Positions 44,183-53,277 of a stretch of 64,000 bases of DNA are shown here, piece after piece. Numbering within the stretch: position 1 is the first letter of the stretch; every line of letters begins with the position of its first letter. The notes under the pieces are model-generated. The model searched no databases and was not told the DNA's origin. It worked only from the letters and a program-made list of their open reading frames with translations. This stretch comes from UBA2336 sp037443645 (lineage in GTDB: Bacteria; Bacteroidota; Bacteroidia; Cytophagales; Cyclobacteriaceae). The stretch lies in assembly GCA_037443645.1 (NCBI GenBank), contig JBBINY010000005.1:1-64000 (forward strand), read 5' to 3'. Made by a program: the position numbers and the translations under genes.

Positions 44183-46073
44183 ATGTGTATACATTCCTTT
44201 TTCAGGTAAGTCACAAAATCAGGCCGACATTCAGTTAGCAAATGAGTACGTGCTGAAAGGCGATAAAGCAAAGGCACTTGAACTCTACAGGGAGTTGTCA
44301 AAAAACGATAACAACATAACGTACATTCACAATAATTACATTAATACATTACTTGATGCCGGTGCAATTGATGAAGCACAGAATTACTTAAGACGTGTTA
44401 TCAGAAAAGATCCGGATAACATCCAATTCCGGGCCGATGTTGGCATAATATATATCCGGTCGGGCGACCTTAGCCGGGCCGATAAGGTTTTTAAAGAGTT
44501 AATTGCTGAGAACAAGGGCAATGTTTCGAGGATAAAACTCATATCCGATTACTTAGCCAGCCGGTCGTTGGCAGAGTATTCGATTCTGGCACTAACGGAA
44601 GGGCGTCAGGCACTCGGTAACCCCTACATGTTTTGTCTTGAGCTGGCTTCACTCTACCGGATAAAAGGACAGAAGGATAAAATGGTGCAGGAGTATTTAA
44701 CCTACGTCATGCAAAGTTCGGCCAACACACAATACGTAAAAAATGTGATGCAAGTGCTGCTAACGCAGCCAGAGGACCTGGAAAGTCTTGAGAAAATTTT
44801 GTACGAACGGGTGCAAAAATATCCCGACATGGAGGTGTACTCCGATTTACTGGTTTGGGTTACCATGCAGCAGAAGAACTTCTATGCAGCCTTTGTTCAG
44901 GCGCGTGCATTTGACAGGCGAAATAAAAAAATGGGAGAGAAGTGCGTGGAAGTAGCGAAGGTTGCACTGGATAACGAAGATTATACCAATGCATTAGCCT
45001 CCTATAATTATGTGGTAAAAGAATACCCGTCAGGACCTTTTTATCTGCAGGCGAGACTGGGGATGATTCAGACACGCGAAATGCGTATTCGCAATACATA
45101 TCCCGTTCAGAATGATTCGGTGAGAGTTTTAATCAGGGAGTATGATCGGTTTATTCGCGACCATGCGGACAATACAAACGCACTGGAGGCACAACGCAGC
45201 CAGGCATTGTTGTGGGCAAGTTACCTGGATGACAGAACCAGGGCCATTGAGTTGCTCAATGCACTCATCGAAAACCCGAGAGCTTCCCTGCAATTAAAGT
45301 CGAAAGCAAAACTCGATTTAGGTGATATCTACTTGCTAAACGGAGAGCCGTGGGAGTCAGCGTTGTTGTATTCCCAGGTTGAAAAGGCATTAAAGGAAAA
45401 CCCGCTGGGTTATGAGGCAAAGCTGAAGAATGCCAGGCTATCGTACTACAAAGGAGATTTCAGGCTGGCACAGGAACACCTGGATATTCTGAAGGAAGCA
45501 ACGACCCGCGAAATCGCCAACGATGCCATGGAGTTGAGCATGCGCATTAAAGAGAACATTGCTTTTGACTCGGCCGGGTATGCATTGCAGGCATACGCAG
45601 CTGTTGAGCTGTTACTTTATCAGCATAAAATGACTGCAGCTTTGGAGCGGATAGGGTTTTTAAAAGAAGGCCGGATGAAAATTTCAATTGAAGGAATTTT
45701 AAAGGAAGATCTGTTTCTTAAAAACATAACGACAGTTTCAGGAGGTGACTCAGCCTGGGTTTCGTTTAACAACCACACCATTCTTGATGATATATATTGG
45801 CTCGAAGCAAACCTGTTGTTGCAGCAAGGCGAGTTTAACAAGGCGATGGCATCATTACAAAAAATACTGGATGATTACCCGGAGGATATACTGGCCGATG
45901 ATGCTTATTTTTTACAAGGTGAGATTTATGAGCGACATCTGAAAGACCTTAACAAAGCCAGAGAAATTTATCGCGAATTTTTAAACCTGTACCCGGGAAG
46001 CGTTTATGCTGCTGATGCACGAAGGCGTTATAGAATTTTACGCGGTGATAATGTGGATAATCCGGGGCTTTAG
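44100..46073 (+). CDS. Exported TPR-repeat protein
   Basis: A 657-residue protein. ATG 44100 is the only plausible start in frame; its first codons overlap DnaA-box-like sites, and the N-terminus YNYILIISIISCVYIPFSG is a hydrophobic signal. The rest is TPR helices throughout: LANEYVLKGDKAKALELYREL (about 50), YLRRVIRKDPDNIQFRADVGIIYIRSGDLSRADKVFKEL, then further repeats, ending with FNKAMASLQKILDDYPEDILADDAYFLQGEIYERHL. Repeats of this type scaffold complexes. The family is known as a conserved Bacteroidota TPR protein of uncertain role. Stop 9 bases before the convergent protease gene. Confidence 0.8.
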   Translation: MWLTYPHFHGNNYNSNTYNYILIISIISCVYIPFSGKSQNQADIQLANEYVLKGDKAKALELYRELSKNDNNITYIHNNYINTLLDAGAIDEAQNYLRRVIRKDPDNIQFRADVGIIYIRSGDLSRADKVFKELIAENKGNVSRIKLISDYLASRSLAEYSILALTEGRQALGNPYMFCLELASLYRIKGQKDKMVQEYLTYVMQSSANTQYVKNVMQVLLTQPEDLESLEKILYERVQKYPDMEVYSDLLVWVTMQQKNFYAAFVQARAFDRRNKKMGEKCVEVAKVALDNEDYTNALASYNYVVKEYPSGPFYLQARLGMIQTREMRIRNTYPVQNDSVRVLIREYDRFIRDHADNTNALEAQRSQALLWASYLDDRTRAIELLNALIENPRASLQLKSKAKLDLGDIYLLNGEPWESALLYSQVEKALKENPLGYEAKLKNARLSYYKGDFRLAQEHLDILKEATTREIANDAMELSMRIKENIAFDSAGYALQAYAAVELLLYQHKMTAALERIGFLKEGRMKISIEGILKEDLFLKNITTVSGGDSAWVSFNNHTILDDIYWLEANLLLQQGEFNKAMASLQKILDDYPEDILADDAYFLQGEIYERHLKDLNKAREIYREFLNLYPGSVYAADARRRYRILRGDNVDNPGL

Positions 46074-46082
46074 ATCCTGGCG

Positions 46083-47171
46083 TTATTCCGTATGAATTGC
46101 CTCACGCACCATCAGAAATTCAGCCACGTTTTCGGTATCCAGTATACCCACTAAATTCTTATCCTTTAAAACCGGTGCAACTGTTTTTTGTGCAGTTCTT
46201 AATTGTATCCATGCCTGCTCCAGCAGGCTATCGGTTGCAAACTCAATAAAGTCCTTATCCATGGCCTCGGCAACAGCCTGATTTGCTTTTCCCTGGCGCA
46301 GGGCTCGGATAATCTGATCCCGATTGAGGGTACCCACCACAAGGCCATCATCCACAACAATAAAGTTTTTGTTCTGCGATGACAACAACCGGTCAGAGCT
46401 GAATTCGATTGAATCGTTTGGATGAAGAGTAGGGATGTCGCCCATCAGCGCATCGGCTACGGTATAACCGCTCAACAGGGATTTAGCTTCTGCAAATTGG
46501 GCTTCGGCCTGTGCTCCCAGGAAAATGAACACACCAATAAAGATTAAGAACGGATTGTAAAAGAAGCCGATAAACACAAAACCCACTGCGAGGAGCTGAC
46601 CAATGGATGCAGCGATGCGCGTGGCTATGTTTCGGTTAAACTTAAACGACAGTAAAGCCCGAAGCACACGCCCACCATCCATGGGGAACGCAGGGATCAT
46701 GTTGAACACGGCCAGCCAGATGTTTACCACCATAAGCGAAAACAGGAAGTTATGATGGCTCAACCGGCTCAGATCCATTTCTTCAATAACGGACGGGCTC
46801 AGCTTTACCAATGGAAACAGCACGGCAGCGATAACCACATTCACCAGCGGGCCGGCCAGCGCTACAACCAACTCTTCCTTAGGTTTTTCTGGAATGGATT
46901 CGAGTTGTGCCAGTCCGCCAATAGGCAAAAGCGTGATGTTTTTGGTTTTGATGTTATAGCGCTTTGCTGCCAAAGCATGCCCGAGTTCGTGGGCGGTTAC
47001 ACAGGCAAACAAAGTGAGAATAAAAAGCACGCTCCAGAGGATGTCAACCGTACCCATGCCTTGCTTCAGGTTGATGTACACAATCCAGCCGATGAGGATC
47101 AGAAATGTCCAGTGAACAAAAATCTCAATTCCGGCTATTCGGCCCAGGGATAGGGAGTATTTCATTTTCAT
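46083..47171 (-). CDS. Site-2 protease (M50) with CBS domains
   Basis: A 362-residue inner-membrane zinc protease of the SpoIVFB/MJ0392 type. Seen: transmembrane helices with the metal-binding ACVTAHELGHALAAKRY (HExxH, about residue 65) and the second ligand NMIPAFPMDGGRVLRALLSF (about 170), then two CBS domains (about 230-355, VADALMGDIPTLHPND, GILDTENVAEFLM) that could sense adenosine nucleotides. Site-2 proteases cut membrane-bound anti-sigma factors or signal remnants; no substrate gene is nearby. ATGs at 47171 and 47165 are both possible starts. It diverges from the amidohydrolase gene. Confidence 0.92.
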   Translation of the reverse strand: MKMKYSLSLGRIAGIEIFVHWTFLILIGWIVYINLKQGMGTVDILWSVLFILTLFACVTAHELGHALAAKRYNIKTKNITLLPIGGLAQLESIPEKPKEELVVALAGPLVNVVIAAVLFPLVKLSPSVIEEMDLSRLSHHNFLFSLMVVNIWLAVFNMIPAFPMDGGRVLRALLSFKFNRNIATRIAASIGQLLAVGFVFIGFFYNPFLIFIGVFIFLGAQAEAQFAEAKSLLSGYTVADALMGDIPTLHPNDSIEFSSDRLLSSQNKNFIVVDDGLVVGTLNRDQIIRALRQGKANQAVAEAMDKDFIEFATDSLLEQAWIQLRTAQKTVAPVLKDKNLVGILDTENVAEFLMVREAIHTE

Positions 47172-47350
47172 ACACCAATCAGTTTATTTTCCAACGAATG
47201 TAAAGGATACCCATCAACCTTATGGGCATAAACGCTGGAGTTTACTCTAAAAGTATTACTCCGATAGTATAATACCAATGACGTATGTCACTCCGGTTGT
47301 TTTATTTCAGTGCGGTTAATTGTATTTTTCTATTCCAATAAACCTGGTCT

Positions 47351-48679
47351 ATGAACTCACGAGTACTGCTTTTACTGATCCTTTTTCCGCTGGCAGGATT
47401 TTCACAACCCATTAAAGCCCTGGTGGGCGGAACGCTGATTGACGGCTATGGTGGCAAGCCGATTCAGAATTCTATAGTTATCCTTGAAGGGGAACGCATC
47501 AAAGCCATCGGCCAGGTGGGCTCCATTGAAATTCCGCGAAATGCAGAAGTCATCTCTACGGAAGGGATGAGTGTGCTGCCCGGACTTTGGGATATGCACG
47601 TACACCTGATGATAAACGGACACAGCGATTACACCCATTGGGATAAAACCTATATCAACCTTTTTGAAAAAGTAATCATGCCTTCGTCAGCTCACCAACT
47701 TTTGCTGGCAGGCATCACCAGCGCCCGCGATCTGGGTGCTCCTCTTCAGGCGAGCATCAGCGTTCGTGACCGGATTAACAAGGGTGAAATCCCCGGCCCT
47801 ACTATGTATATGAGCGGCCCTTTTATTCAGAAAAAACCCTATCCCGGTACGGAAGCTTTTCGTTGGGGTGTAAATGGCGACAAAGATGCGCGTGCCAAAG
47901 TGCAGCAACTGGCCAAAGCCGGGGTGAACTGCATCAAACTTATCGATCAGGATGACATGACCGATGCGGAATACCTGGCCGTAGTGGATGAAGCGCATAA
48001 AAACAACTTGCGTGTGGTGGCGCATGCGCACCGGCCCGATGAAATACGGAGAGGATTGAAAGCTGGTGTTGATTGTTTTGAGCACACCGGGCTTGCTGCC
48101 GCACCGGAATACCCCGCAGATATAATTGCAATGATCAAAGAGCGCACGGCAAAGATGAGTTTAGGCCCCCTGTTTTGGACACCGACTGTTGAGGGGCTTT
48201 ACAATTATGAATATGTGCGCGATAACCCGGAACACCTCGACAACACCTCGTGGCATTTAGGCTTGCCCGATTCGATCATTGCAGACATAAAACAATCCAT
48301 TAAGTATCCCGGCCGGCTTTCTTACTTCGGATTAAACCCGTTGCGCAAGCCCACACTCGAAACAAAAATTAATCAACTCAAAAATGCCGGAGTAGTGTTG
48401 TTGATCGGCACCGACAGCGGCATACCCATGAAGTTTCACAGCCAGAGTACCTGGAACGAACTGGATGTGTGGGTGAACAAATTTGGGTTCGACCCGATGT
48501 ACACCATTCGGGCCGCAACCTACTGGCCCGCTGTGGCGATGGGTGTGGAAAAAGATTTTGGCACCATTGCCGAAGGCAAATATGCCGACATTATTGCAGT
48601 GAAGGGTGATGTGCTACGGCACATGGCTTTATTGCAACGCGTGGATGTCGTTATTAAAAAGGGGAAGCGGTATAAGTGA
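47351..48679 (+). CDS. Exported amidohydrolase (imidazolonepropionase-like)
   Basis: A 442-residue exported enzyme with signal peptide NSRVLLLLILFPLAGFSQP. Seen: the first strand IKALVGGTLIDGYGGKPI, the metal-binding HVHLM (WDMHVHLMING), a central VVAHAH segment with likely His ligand, the VLLIGTDSGIPM segment with the conserved Asp, and the closing GKYADIIAVKGDVL. The family cleaves amide or peptide bonds in cyclic imides, dipeptides and related compounds. A paralog module is at the left end of the window. Followed 40 bases later by an M20 peptidase gene, so the two may act in succession. Confidence 0.9.
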   Translation: MNSRVLLLLILFPLAGFSQPIKALVGGTLIDGYGGKPIQNSIVILEGERIKAIGQVGSIEIPRNAEVISTEGMSVLPGLWDMHVHLMINGHSDYTHWDKTYINLFEKVIMPSSAHQLLLAGITSARDLGAPLQASISVRDRINKGEIPGPTMYMSGPFIQKKPYPGTEAFRWGVNGDKDARAKVQQLAKAGVNCIKLIDQDDMTDAEYLAVVDEAHKNNLRVVAHAHRPDEIRRGLKAGVDCFEHTGLAAAPEYPADIIAMIKERTAKMSLGPLFWTPTVEGLYNYEYVRDNPEHLDNTSWHLGLPDSIIADIKQSIKYPGRLSYFGLNPLRKPTLETKINQLKNAGVVLLIGTDSGIPMKFHSQSTWNELDVWVNKFGFDPMYTIRAATYWPAVAMGVEKDFGTIAEGKYADIIAVKGDVLRHMALLQRVDVVIKKGKRYK

Positions 48680-48719
48680 TGAGAGTATCTGTAATTCTGC
48701 AGTTAGATAATAAACCTTT

Positions 48720-50165
48720 ATGATTAAGAAGTTCTTTTTGCTCGTGTTAGCGGTATTTGTACTTGTTGTTTTCATCGTGCTGTACAACACCTTTCGATTT
48801 AAGTCCTCCCAGCAGGCGGTTGAATCAGTTCCTGCGCCCGAGCTTACCGACACAGCGCTTAACCATTTTCAGCTGGCGCTTTCGTATAAAACCATTTCCT
48901 ATGGCGATCCATCATTATTTGACTCAGCTCAGTTTGTTGGCTTTCGCGAATTTTTAGCAACTACATACCCAAAAACGCATGAAGCACTTTCGCGCGAAAT
49001 CATTGAAGGCTACAGCTTGCTCTATACATGGAAAGGTAAAAATCCGGAGTTAAAACCGGTGGTACTGATGGCCCACCAGGATGTAGTGCCGATTGAAGAA
49101 GCCACCAAATCCATGTGGACGGTCGATCCGTTTGGTGGGGTAATCAAAGATAATTTTATCTGGGGCAGGGGTACCACGGATGACAAGATCAATGTGGTCT
49201 CCATTTTTGAGACGATTGAAAAACTTGTAAGCGAAAATTTTCAACCCGACCGCACCGTGTACCTGGCGTTTGGTCACGATGAAGAAATCGGAGGCAAGGG
49301 CGCTGTTGCTATCGCGAAGCTGCTAAATGAGAGAAACATAGCTGCAGAGTTTGTACTGGACGAGGGTGGGATTATTACAGCAGAAAAAGTTCCAGGCATA
49401 ACAAACCCCGTGGCCTTGTTGGGCACTGCAGAAAAAGGATACCTGTCGTTGAAGTTAACCGTTGTGGCGCAAGGCGGGCATTCTTCCATGCCCATGAAGG
49501 AAACCTCCATCGACATTCTATCAAAAGCATTGTTCAACCTGCGAAGCAATCCGTTTGAACCTGACTTTACCGAACCGATGCGCGGGCTGATGGAAAGCCT
49601 TGGTCCGGAAATGCCTTTTGTGCAGCGCATGGCCTTTGCCAATCCCTGGCTGTTTAAGAAACTGATTTTAAGTACATATTCTGAAAGTAATACCGGTGAT
49701 GCGATGATCCGCACCACCATTGTGCCTACCATTATTGAAGCGGGCATAAAAGATAATGTTGTTCCTACGATAGCCACTGCTATAGTAAATTTTAGGTTGT
49801 TGCCGGGGCACACATCAGAGCAGGTAATGGAAGGTGTGAAGAAAAAAATTAATGATGATCGTGTAACGGTTGCACCGCTCAACAAGAATGTTTCAGAGCC
49901 ATCACCGGTGACGCCCATGAAAAGTTTCGGGTACCAAAAAATTGCAGCCACTATTCAAAAAAGCTATCCTCGGGTAATCACGTCCCCTTTTCTGGTTATT
50001 GGCGCCACCGATTCGCGACACTTTTCTGACGTTTCGTCCAACATCATAAAGTTTAGCCCCATGGTTGACCCGATTGGTTTTCATGGAATTGATGAGCGTG
50101 TAAGTTTGGAAAGTTATAAAACAGCGCTGTGGTTTTATGAACAGTTGTTAAGGGATTTGGATTGA
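48720..50165 (+). CDS. M20-family carboxypeptidase, membrane-anchored
   Basis: A 481-residue protein with an N-terminal anchor helix (FFLLVLAVFVLVVFIVLYN). Metal-dependent M20 peptidase motifs: VVLMAHQDVVPIE (zinc His and Asp), IWGRGTTDDKINV (bridging Asp), FGHDEEIGGKGA (catalytic Glu then zinc Glu), VLDEGG, and the late GATDSRHF with the last His. The lid dimerisation domain is visible (LKLTVVAQGGHSSMPMKET). It resembles carboxypeptidase S-type enzymes (M20A). Probably periplasmic and degrading short peptides or N-acyl amino acids. Confidence 0.92.
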   Translation: MIKKFFLLVLAVFVLVVFIVLYNTFRFKSSQQAVESVPAPELTDTALNHFQLALSYKTISYGDPSLFDSAQFVGFREFLATTYPKTHEALSREIIEGYSLLYTWKGKNPELKPVVLMAHQDVVPIEEATKSMWTVDPFGGVIKDNFIWGRGTTDDKINVVSIFETIEKLVSENFQPDRTVYLAFGHDEEIGGKGAVAIAKLLNERNIAAEFVLDEGGIITAEKVPGITNPVALLGTAEKGYLSLKLTVVAQGGHSSMPMKETSIDILSKALFNLRSNPFEPDFTEPMRGLMESLGPEMPFVQRMAFANPWLFKKLILSTYSESNTGDAMIRTTIVPTIIEAGIKDNVVPTIATAIVNFRLLPGHTSEQVMEGVKKKINDDRVTVAPLNKNVSEPSPVTPMKSFGYQKIAATIQKSYPRVITSPFLVIGATDSRHFSDVSSNIIKFSPMVDPIGFHGIDERVSLESYKTALWFYEQLLRDLD

Positions 50166-50292
50166 ATTCATTGCTTCTTTGCGTCTCCGCGGTTAAAAAA
50201 TTCACCGCAATGACGTTAACTTATTAGTTTAGGACTCTTTACGGATACTCACAGTGAATATTTCTTCAAACTAAAAAACTAAAAATCTGAGC

Positions 50293-52365
50293 ATGAAAAA
50301 ATTATTTACGTTAATCGTTATACTAAGCGCAATCAGCATTGCATTCTCTCAGGTTACCATCGACAACCTTCTGAATGTACCTTTTCCAACCGGATTAACA
50401 TCAAGCAATGATGGCAAGCGTATTGCCTGGGTGTTTAACGATCAGGGAGTACGTAATATTTATGTAGCCGATGCCCCGGATTTTACTGCACGAAAGGTTA
50501 CAACCTACAACCAGGATGATGGCCAGGAAATTTCAGCGGTGCAGTTTACCCACGACAATGCCAAAATCATTTTCATCCGTGGAGGCGCACCCAATAGTGC
50601 CGGGGAGTTGCCCAATCCGATAGCGATTCAACCAAATGTAGAGCGGGCTATCTGGATCATGAATGTTGATGGCAGTGAATTGAAAAGACTGGCAACAGGC
50701 TTTTATCCTAAACTTTCTCCTGATGGAAAGTCAATGGCCTATCTGAATGCAGGCCAGGTTTGGCTGGTGAAAATTGATTCAGCAGGCACGGGTAAAAAAC
50801 TTTTCCATTCGCGCGGATCCCAAAACAACATGCGCTGGTCGCCCGATGGCGGTAAGCTGGCCTTTGTGAGCAGCCGGAACGATCATGCCTTTATTGGCGT
50901 ATGTGATGTTGCCTCAGAGACCATTCGGTTTTTTGATCCGAGCGTTGATCGCGATGGCAACCCGGTGTGGTCACCCGATGGAAAACAAATCGCATTTACA
51001 CGCACGCCCAACGTGCGTAATCGGTTGCCCTTCATGCCCGAACGCGAAGGACATCCCTGGTCGATTCATATAGCGGATGTGAGCAGTGGAAAAACTAAAG
51101 AAGTATGGGCAGCAAAACCGGGAAAAGGAAGTGTGTTGCATTCGGGTATTCCGGTGGTGGACAACATGTTGTGGTGGATGGGTGATCGTATAGTGTTTCC
51201 GTGGGAGCGCGATGGATGGCAACACCTGTATTCGGTTTCAGTAAATGGCGGAGAAGCCCTGTTGCTAACTCCGGGAGAGGGTGAAGTAGAAAGCGTTGCC
51301 GTAACACACGATGGAAAAAATTTACTCTATGTGTCGAACATTGGTGATATCGATCGAAGACACATTTATAAAGTTTCTCCAACCGGTGGAAAGCCCCAGC
51401 AACTTTCTCTTGGCGAGGGCATTGAATACAATCCGGTGGAAACATCTGCCGGGCTCGTTTGCCTGCGCACCGATGCTACCACCGTGGCATGGCCGCATTT
51501 TATTTCAGCCAACGGACAACCAAAAATGATTGCATCTGAGTTGTTCCCAAAAACTTTTCCTAAGAAAGACCTGGTAACGCCACAACCGATTATGGTTACG
51601 GCAACTGATGGCATGAAAATCCCCGCACAACTTTTTCTTCCTAAAGGCGCGAAAGCAGGCGATAAGCGCCCGGCTGTAATTTTTTTTCATGGCGGATCAC
51701 GCAGGCAAATGGTGCTCGGCTTTCATTACAGCCAGTACTACCACAATTCCTATGCGCTCAATCAATACCTGGTCAACCAGGGTTATGTGGTGCTATCGGT
51801 TAACTACAGAAGCGGCATCGGCTATGGATTGGAGTTTCGCGAAGCCATTGATTACGGGGCCACAGGTGCGAGTGAATACCGGGATGTGGAAGGCGCGGGA
51901 TTATACTTAGCGCAACGCAATGATGTTGATCCGAAGAAAATCGGCTTGTGGGGTGGAAGTTATGGAGGCTACTTAACGGCTCTCGGATTAGCGAGGGCCT
52001 CAGATTTGTTTTCGTGTGGTGTGGATATTCACGGTGCACACGACTGGAATGTGGTGATCCGGAATTTTGTTCCTGCATATCAATCGGAAAAAAATCAAAA
52101 CTTCGCCAGAATGGCGTTTGAGTCATCGCCACTTCATTTCATCAAAGACTGGCGATCGCCTGTGCTGTTGATTCACGGTGATGATGATCGCAATGTACCG
52201 TTCAGCGAAACGGTGAGTTTGGCAGAAAGCCTGCGTGAGCAAGGTGTTTACTTTGAGCAACTGGTGTTTCCGGACGAAGTGCACGGATTTCTGCTGCATA
52301 AAAACTGGATTAGTGCTTATAAGGCTTCAGCAGATTTTTTTAAACGGATGTTTGACCGGAACTGA
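50293..52365 (+). CDS. Exported S9-family prolyl oligopeptidase-type peptidase
   Basis: A 690-residue exported serine peptidase: signal peptide MKKLFTLIVILSAISIAFSQ, an N-terminal PD40/beta-propeller (about 30-400, ISPDGKSMAYL, WSPDGKQIAFTR) and a C-terminal alpha/beta-hydrolase domain (about 430-690). Catalytic residues seen: Ser in GLWGGSYGGYLTALGL, Asp in LLIHGDDDRNVPFSETVSL, and His in VFPDEVHGFLLHKNW. Closest to dipeptidyl-peptidase or acylaminoacyl-peptidase types. It is the last gene before a 399-base gap. Confidence 0.93.
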   Translation: MKKLFTLIVILSAISIAFSQVTIDNLLNVPFPTGLTSSNDGKRIAWVFNDQGVRNIYVADAPDFTARKVTTYNQDDGQEISAVQFTHDNAKIIFIRGGAPNSAGELPNPIAIQPNVERAIWIMNVDGSELKRLATGFYPKLSPDGKSMAYLNAGQVWLVKIDSAGTGKKLFHSRGSQNNMRWSPDGGKLAFVSSRNDHAFIGVCDVASETIRFFDPSVDRDGNPVWSPDGKQIAFTRTPNVRNRLPFMPEREGHPWSIHIADVSSGKTKEVWAAKPGKGSVLHSGIPVVDNMLWWMGDRIVFPWERDGWQHLYSVSVNGGEALLLTPGEGEVESVAVTHDGKNLLYVSNIGDIDRRHIYKVSPTGGKPQQLSLGEGIEYNPVETSAGLVCLRTDATTVAWPHFISANGQPKMIASELFPKTFPKKDLVTPQPIMVTATDGMKIPAQLFLPKGAKAGDKRPAVIFFHGGSRRQMVLGFHYSQYYHNSYALNQYLVNQGYVVLSVNYRSGIGYGLEFREAIDYGATGASEYRDVEGAGLYLAQRNDVDPKKIGLWGGSYGGYLTALGLARASDLFSCGVDIHGAHDWNVVIRNFVPAYQSEKNQNFARMAFESSPLHFIKDWRSPVLLIHGDDDRNVPFSETVSLAESLREQGVYFEQLVFPDEVHGFLLHKNWISAYKASADFFKRMFDRN

Positions 52366-52569
52366 GAGCCCTTAGAAAGCAGTTGCTCAGCTATGTTTTG
52401 GGAACCATCGCTGAAAAGCGACCAAGTGTGATAAGCGGTGAACCGGAAGAGTGGCATCAGTGTGGCAAGTATGTGCTGCACGCACCCGCGCGGGTATATG
52501 CAAACCTTAATGAATGAAATTGGAGGCAGGGTATCAATTTATCAACCCCACCCGCATGAATAGAAACTG

Positions 52570-52681
52570 CGAACCTGCCGGCAAGCGGCAGTGAAGCAAT
52601 CCCCGAAAAACCGTCAACTATGTATGGGATCGCCTCGCTTTGCTCGCGATGACGGTACGCTTAGGATTTTTGAGATGGCTA
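52570..52681. repeat. Dispersed inverted-repeat element, family B copy 2 (truncated)
   Basis: On the minus strand this matches 28211-28325 closely, beginning GCCATCTCAAAAATCCTAA and continuing through the CGAGCAAAGCGAGGCGATCCC core to the TTCGCA near the far end. The distal terminal inverted repeat of about 28 bases is missing, so it is a truncated copy in opposite orientation relative to the complete one at 28206-28358. Confidence 0.85.
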
Positions 52682-52714
52682 GTTATAGAAGCGGAGCATA
52701 ATATTTCCTACCTT

Positions 52715-52732
52715 TAGTATGCACGCATACTA
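52715..52732. promoter_or_regulatory. Perfect palindrome, probable MarR operator
   Basis: TAGTATGC-AC-GCATACTA, an 8-bp perfect inverted repeat with a 2-base centre, lies 33 bases before the marR start. It overlaps a -7-like box (TACCTTTA, 52709-52716) and is followed by another (TACATTCG at 52742). Size and symmetry are typical of MarR dimer sites. Binding here would control the regulator itself and the fad genes that follow; inferred. Confidence 0.7.
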
Positions 52733-52764
52733 ATTATTTTCTACATTCGTATCCTTTTGGGGAT

Positions 52765-53211
52765 ATGAAGCGCGAAGAAACCATTGATTACCACATCCGC
52801 TCGGCCTGGCACGGTATTGCCCGCATGTATAATCAACAGGCGGCAAAACACAATGCAACTATGGCCGAAGGCTTTGTACTGTTGAATATTAATGAGGAGG
52901 GAACGCCCGCTACGAAAATCGCGCCCCTTATGGGCTTGGAACCAAGGAGCCTTACGCGCTTACTTAAATCAATGGAAGAGCGTGGGGCGATTTACCGTAA
53001 GGTTGATGACAATGACAAGCGTTCGGTACGCATCTTTTTAACCGAAGAAGGCAAGAAAGCCCGTGCGCGTTCACGCGATACCGTGCTGCGATTTAATGAA
53101 GTCATCAGAGAAGAAATTTCTGAAGATAAACTCAATGTTTTCTTCGAAGTGATTCAACAGGTTAACAAGATTATTGAACGAAATAATATTTACGAACAAA
53201 CCTATAGTTGA
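52765..53211 (+). CDS. MarR-family transcriptional regulator of the fad genes (proposed)
   Basis: A 148-residue winged-helix regulator. The DNA-binding region has the recognition helix LMGLEPRSLTRLLKSMEERGAIYRKVDDNDKRSVRIFLTEEGKK (about 60-110), with the characteristic wing motif DDNDKRS. The N- and C-terminal helices form the dimer interface. It is 66 bases ahead of the fadN gene on the same strand, and an 18-bp palindrome lies 33 bases upstream of it, so it probably represses its own promoter and the fad genes and releases DNA on binding an acyl-CoA or fatty acid. Ligand not known. Confidence 0.9.
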   Translation: MKREETIDYHIRSAWHGIARMYNQQAAKHNATMAEGFVLLNINEEGTPATKIAPLMGLEPRSLTRLLKSMEERGAIYRKVDDNDKRSVRIFLTEEGKKARARSRDTVLRFNEVIREEISEDKLNVFFEVIQQVNKIIERNNIYEQTYS

Positions 53212-53277
53212 TCGTTATTCGAAGTACAATCAAATGCGAACAACCAATAACAATCAACGAACAACTAACAACGAACT

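Larger units (their letters stand above)
52366..52764. other. 399-base gap: possible remnant, repeat copy, MarR operator
   Basis: Contents, left to right: an open stretch from about 52362 to 52514 (about 50 codons, TGKYVL/YANLNE-like, no ATG start; only TTG/GTG) that looks coding-like but has no recognised family; about 50 bases with nothing I recognise; repeat family B copy 2 at 52570-52681; a TACCTTTA -7-like box at 52709-52716; and an 18-bp palindrome at 52715-52732. The rest is a short leader to the MarR gene. Confidence 0.6.

Noticed and set aside
49274..49951. 225-residue minus-strand frame within the M20 peptidase gene
   Set aside because: Antisense to clear M20 catalytic motifs and lacks a recognisable family.
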